Shown here: one piece after another, positions 58,721 through 64,000 of the stretch
Layout of the letters: every line of letters starts with the position of its first letter
Position numbering within the stretch: position 1 is the first letter of the stretch
From: Parietaria judaica
Lineage: Eukaryota; Streptophyta; Magnoliopsida; Rosales; Urticaceae
Length of the DNA: 64,000 nt
Reading direction: 5' to 3'
NCBI GenBank assembly: GCA_954871525.1
Contig: OX940870.1
Coordinates: forward strand, 15,593,501-15,657,500
Translations under genes and position numbers: made by a program
Notes under the pieces: model-generated
Databases searched by the model: none
The model's input: only the letters and a program-made list of their open reading frames with translations
Told to the model about the DNA's origin: nothing

Positions 58721-60266
58721 TTTATTTAATGCAAACATATAATTATTATTTTTTAAGTCAGCGGATGAGTTGATTATTAATCACTAATAATTAGTGCTAA
58801 GGGAGCTTGCGGGTGGGCATGAGAAACTCGTGCCTAGGTTAGATCGGGACACGAGTCGCCCATCTCGCATTTAAATTTGGACGGGCAAAATCCGCGAGTA
58901 GAGGAGCGAGGCCACCCTTTTGGGTTGCTTGGGACCGGTTTAATAAGGCCCTTCCATACTTAAAAAAAAAATTACGATTCAAGATTAATAGAAGTCAATG
59001 TTAAGCAATATCTTATTAGTATATCTATAAATAATAAAAATATATTAGATCGGTCCTTGACAGACATAGCTTGTACATGCCGTGGCTGTGAATTGTGATA
59101 CTTGGGAGATATATATGGTTCAATTAAATGTTGTAAATCACATTAAAATAAAGAAAACTGTTTTCAGACTGTGATGGAACTTTGCAACTGATATTATTAT
59201 TTGGTCAAACCTTATTACATTACAATAAATAATAATATTCATTGCACTCTTGATAATTGGTCGTCCACAAGGACCACGCTAATTTTTTTTTTTTCATTTT
59301 CCTTTGTGATTTAATGATAAATCAATATTAAATTCAATCAATTAAAACACAGCCACCTTTTTATACTATTTTTCTTCAAATTGATATGGTATTATTTTCA
59401 ATTGGATTAGTAAAATTGCATGTGAGAACTTCTGTAAAGCGCCACATTTATATATATAGTTTTATATTATGATTAAATAAGTTGAAGAACAAAACTGACA
59501 ACATTAAGAGTATTGGCTTATTTTGATAGTGCTCTTCTTGAGGTAATATGTTGCTTTCGATACCAGGATTGTTTAATAATTACGGGTGAAATTTCAAACT
59601 AGGATTTGAGCCTCAAACTTTGTTTTTATTAAATTCGTTTTATTTCTAAAAAAATATGATCTCAATGGTAATTAAGTTAGTAATGAAAGTGATGAGAGTC
59701 GGTGAATGAAATGTTACTGTACTTTTTTCAGGGCGATATACTAATTAGCTGTTTTGTTACTCCACTCTTTACAATGAACTCATATTTAATAACGTAAGCT
59801 GTGGCGTTATACTATGCAAGTTGTAACTTTAATAATCTGGATACTTGATCACCAAGCTTGTAAGTTAGGGTAGAAATGTAATTTCTTACTTATATCTTGG
59901 TTATATAAAGACTCACCCTTGTAGCTTTGTAGCTTGTAAAATCACTTCTCTTTTGCATCAATCGTCACATTGCTATTAGAAGAAGCTCTCTCTATTTGTA
60001 TTCTCTCACATAAAGCTCTGACACACTTATATATATATAATATACACAGAGTGAGTAATATTTGAGTGTGCATATAGTAAAAGTGGCTTATTCATTTGAA
60101 ACTCTATTGTCGTTTGAGTGCGGCATAATTCTTCCGACCCGACGTGTTTCGGTATATCGATTTCAAAAGCGGGAACCAACAATATTGTCCAACAAATCGA
60201 TAAAAATCAGTTACTTGTGCTTATCGGCTCACGCTATTCTCAATCTACTAATTAATTTAGATTTGA

Positions 60267-60325
<59 letters not shown>

Positions 60326-60484
60326 GTTAGGCAGAGAACTGAAGCTTCTAATGAGGACATCTCACATGTGAATAACGACTTGCAACATGCCAATTATAAG
60401 TAAATACATTGAGAGGTTGAGTTTGTGGCCGAGATCCCTTATTCTTATCTCATTCATTCCATAATTTCCGGTACTGAAGATAAA
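58721..60484. other. AT-rich intergenic DNA
   Basis: No gene seen. A promoter-like GTTATATAAAGACTCACCC near 59900 followed by a CT-rich stretch could be an old LTR, but I cannot find ends. A (TA)n microsatellite runs 60267-60321. Confidence 0.5.
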
Positions 60485-61180
60485 TGTTGCGATTCGGGAT
60501 CAATTTTCGCCAATTTTTGCACAAAACACGAAGTCATTAGTATCGAATCATTGCAAACAAAAACTGAAACGAAAATGAAAATGAAAGAATAAAGAAAAAA
60601 CGAGATAAATCATTTTAGAGTGGTCCGGCCGGAGATCGAAACGCAACGCGACCTCCGACATATGTGCACTCTTTGCTCCGGCGAGAACTCCCGGAAGCCA
60701 TGCGCTAGGTGGTAGGTATTGTCGATTCCGCCCTAATGCTCTCATCACAGTTTCACTCTCAAGAACCCGAACACTCTTTAATACATCTCAGATACGCTCA
60801 AACCCAAGCTGTATCGGAGACGACTGTAAGACCACAACCCGATCACCACAAACCAAATATTACAACCACCATGAGATAAACCTACATAGAAGAGCTACAG
60901 AGAAGAGAAGAGGAAAAATAAGTAAGATAAATTCTAGTGAAAACTTCAGAGAACCAAGCTCCAATCTCTCTTACAAAAAATTATCGAGCAGCCCATCTGA
61001 GAATCAACAAAGGAATGCCTCTTTGGGGCTTTTGATCTGTGTCGCCGATCTGCCTTGTCATGAACGGGCAATATTGATCATTGCCACAAGTATGAAAGGA
61101 TGAGTCGTATGATACCAAATTTTCATTCTGTACTTAGTTGTGTAGTTTGGGCTTCATGCTCCAACAAGCTCCACCTTGAA
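60485..61180 (-). repeat. Probable minus-strand Copia LTR remnant
   Basis: On the minus strand CAAGGTGGAGCT, polypurine-like, precedes TGTTGGAGCATGAAGCCC (from about 61163 leftwards), the standard Copia junction. The other edge is taken as TGTTGCGATTCGG near 60485 but is uncertain. No coding part is left. Confidence 0.5.
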
Positions 61181-62138
61181 GTCTACTTCCCAACACATCG
61201 TCTTCTCAGCTAGTTCGGTAACTCCACCTTGAATACTACACTCTCTTTACATTTTTCTAACTCTAACATATTCCTCGGATACCAAAGTAATCACTTATAG
61301 AATTTTATCGCCATCCTCATGGATAACCGAAAAATTAACCGATAGTTCATCTTCCCAAACGTTAGCGCCTTCAACATTCTTCATGTACCCGCAGGTTACC
61401 ATCCTGCGAAATCTAACTTACCAAACGTAACAAAGATCAAACATATCGAGTATCTCATAAATAACAACCGTCTCTAACAGTTATATATAAAATATAGTCA
61501 TATGGTCAATTATAATATCAAACATAAGCTTTCATAACAATGATATACCCGTAAATGATCAAATTCGATCAAATACAATCATAACATGGATCATAGCAAC
61601 ATAGACAATTAGATTTTAACCGGGAATCACCAAATATCAAATTATTTCAACAAACATAGATAATCCTCTAAACTAGCACTACATAATATAATGCAGAGAC
61701 TATGTGTCTAGTCTAGCCATCCATACAAATGTAGTAATTATTCCTAATTACATATATTGTACAAATGTACATAAACCTAGGCTAGGGTTAACATAAAAAT
61801 ATATCCCAAGTCTAATTTCTACCTAACACATCAGCATGCTACCTATATATAATAAACACATCACCATTGCTAAAACTCAAAAACCACTGAGTAGATATGA
61901 TGTTCATTTTATATAAACCAAAAACGGTTATTAGTAATTGATCTCAACCACAATAACAACTAATCATAGCCGATCTCACATAATTTTCATAGGATTTTAC
62001 CGAGGATGGAAGTCTAAAAGACTCCTTACCATATCTCTGGCTCTAAAAGGTAGTCATACTAACTCAGCCTGGTTAGTATCCCGACATGAACTACACCAAT
62101 AACCGGGTAACTGCTATCTCACAGGTACAAACAAAAAT
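61181..62138. other. Intergenic or decayed element body
   Basis: AT-rich with no recognisable protein. If the neighbouring LTR is real, this should be a decayed minus-strand Copia interior, but nothing in the translation supports it. Confidence 0.3.
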
Positions 62139-64000
62139 TGTTGGTTGTCCAATCCCAGCTAACCGGTCTGGACCGATAAAGAATGTATAACAAATTTTTT
62201 ATCTGCGGAATAAATAACATTACCTGATTACGTGAACGCGTAGAATAAAATTTTTCCTACATGGGTTGAACCTGAAATTGTGTCCCATACCAAAATTCTC
62301 AATATTCTATCCGGTATCCGGTTTACGAAATCTAATGATTAGTTAACTAGTAATTATCTTATTTTTTGATTTTATCAAGAAAATTAATTCAATCTAGCAT
62401 AATTTCAATCGCATTGTTCCCGTTACGTTCTCTAATTTCAAAAGCGATTTTCTGTGTGCTGATTTCTCCTAATAGCCTTCCGATGTATGCTTCAGATTTA
62501 GACCGCCAGGATGTGTGGGCTCTACGGATGATCACGAAATCCTTAAGCTATGACCGAGATCGAATTCTCTCTCTGGAACTGATATCAAAATCGCATAGAG
62601 AGAGAGGAGAGAAATCGAATTTCTAAATCTGTGGTTTCTGAGATTATCAAGATTCTGATTTTTGATTTCAGGTCTAGCCTATTTATAGGCTTAAACCAAA
62701 TATTAACCAACCAGAGATATTTACTCATTATCTTTATAAAATATTGAATAATATCAAATCTTATTAGAAATTTTCAAGAAAGATTTAAATCTAAATAGAA
62801 GATAACAAATCTTTTCTGGAATCAATCTTTCAAGATTTATATCTCCATATTTTTTAAATAATGTATAACAAATATATATTATTTTAATTTCGAAAAAAAT
62901 ATTAAATTCGTAAATCGATTTAAATCAAATAAAATATAAATCTTTTTAATTATAATTAATTATTAATATATATTAATAATTAAATCCAATCATTAAAATT
63001 ATATTTTTTTAATTAAATACCCCAGATTTAATATTTAATTTATCATGAAATTCGCAGCCCCTAAACGGATCCTAAAATCCGGGTTTTCTCGGATTACCGT
63101 TTTGGCCATAACTTTCTCTCTATACATCAGAATAATACGATTCAAAATGATAAATTCTAGAAATTTAATTTCCCACAATACTGTGATTGTCCAGGGGTAA
63201 AATTTTAATTTATCAATTTTCACTTCCTAGAATGTAACAAGACTTTGGTATTTTTGCCACTTATAAATAAATAGACATTTCGTGACCTAACTCTCGAATC
63301 TAGTCTAATTGGATCCACCCCATATTCAGTAAGTGAATATTTAATGCGGCTTCGCTCTTATGGAGTTACAAAGGGGACTAATGGACATATTATTAAAGCT
63401 TAGGTAAAATGAATATGTTTCACCAAACTTCGGTTACATTCCACTATAGCCCGAAGTTGAATACACTCTTGAATAATAATATTAATATAATCCTAATACA
63501 GGATTCCATCGAACACAATCAGACTATGGTTTTCTCGATTTTTGTAATTATTAAGATTCTCATCGAAGGGTACTAGCTGCGTACTGCCCTTTTGATGACA
63601 CCATCTTTATTCCATGAATCTTACAAACTACTGACTCATTAGTTTATTAAGTCAATGAGTTGTATATTAGTATTTGTTTGTTTCCCACGAAACATGATAA
63701 AAAAATAATAAACTTGTTATCCATGTCTGCACTCATGCAACATATCCCGGTACAATTCTGATCCCAAAATAAAAGTGATTAAGAATAGCAATGTATTCCG
63801 TAACGATCAAATTAAAGACCATGTGAGTTGAATCGTATAAGTTCATGATTCCCAGGACATCAACCGATTCCATCTGATCATCTTTGTGACTTTATCTTAC
63901 TTTCATCAGTGACAGTCTTACTTGATGATTTCAGGTGTTAAGTCTGTCTATCTATTATAGAGACGCTCCAATACCTAGTGTCTATCCTGTCTTACCTACT
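62139..64000 (-). repeat. Reverse long-LTR Copia LTR, runs off the window
   Basis: Starts TGTTGGTTGTCC, the complement of a Copia LTR 3' end. It matches in order the reverse LTR pieces at 36938-37725 and 51521-52235, and more distantly the complement of the 19643-22388 LTR (the TTATGGAGTTACAAAGGGGAC area against GCTATCCTGGGGACC). At least 1862 bp. Whether an internal region follows is unknown. Confidence 0.7.

Noticed and set aside
60062..60403. 113-residue ORF containing a long Ile-Tyr run
   Set aside because: The run is the (TA)n microsatellite; the rest has no recognisable sequence.

Overview
This is a eudicot plant nuclear window. Two ordinary spliced genes lie at the left end. Everything from about 11 kb to the right edge is transposable-element sequence. 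The plant assignment rests on a plant-type NUP85, a plant-specific DUF810 (MUN-domain) gene, and plant lineages of Copia, Tat-type Ty3/Gypsy, hAT and Mutator-like elements. I cannot name the genus.

Genes. 308-5233 (+) holds the last 14 exons of NUP85, an outer-ring nuclear pore scaffold protein whose 5' part lies outside the window. 6338-10739 (-) is a complete five-exon DUF810/UNC-13-homolog gene of 982 codons with a probable GC-AG intron. The two genes are convergent and their stop codons are about 1.1 kb apart.

11.3-28.8 kb. A 241-bp-LTR Copia with a gag gene (11360-13737) stops where its protease should begin. It is joined to a second Copia (13738-22388) with a very long LTR of about 2.75 kb. 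That element has a truncated 5' LTR, an initiator-Met-tRNA primer site, a GC-rich structured leader in place of gag, and a pol broken by two frameshifts. Its right end sits inside a degraded hAT transposase (22389-24310). A heavily decayed Copia and its apparent 3' LTR follow (24.3-28.8 kb).

29.0-58.7 kb. A pair of inverted repeats of about 290 bp (29016-29305 and 58430-58720) frames what I read as a non-autonomous Mutator-like element. It carries decayed pieces of host-type genes: an LRR-protein start, a DUF1985 (ULP1-associated) gene, an F-box/FBA gene, a plant gag-like or mobile-domain gene, and two tandem copies of a BRCT module. It is interrupted by a stack of later insertions. A solo LTR of the long-LTR Copia (35793-53822, TSD GGTGA) contains a reverse-oriented related Copia LTR (36938-52235). 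That contains a complete Tat-lineage Ty3/Gypsy element (37726-51515, TSD AGTAT), and its left LTR contains a small DNA transposon (38383-39962). With the insertions removed, the Mutator-like element would be about 11.7 kb.

58.7-64.0 kb. This part is AT-rich with microsatellites, a probable minus-strand Copia LTR remnant (about 60485-61163), and the start of another reverse long-LTR Copia LTR that runs off the window (62139-64000).

No tRNA, rRNA or CRISPR was recognised. Only NUP85 and the DUF810 gene look functional; the 12474-13526 gag frame is intact but belongs to a broken element.
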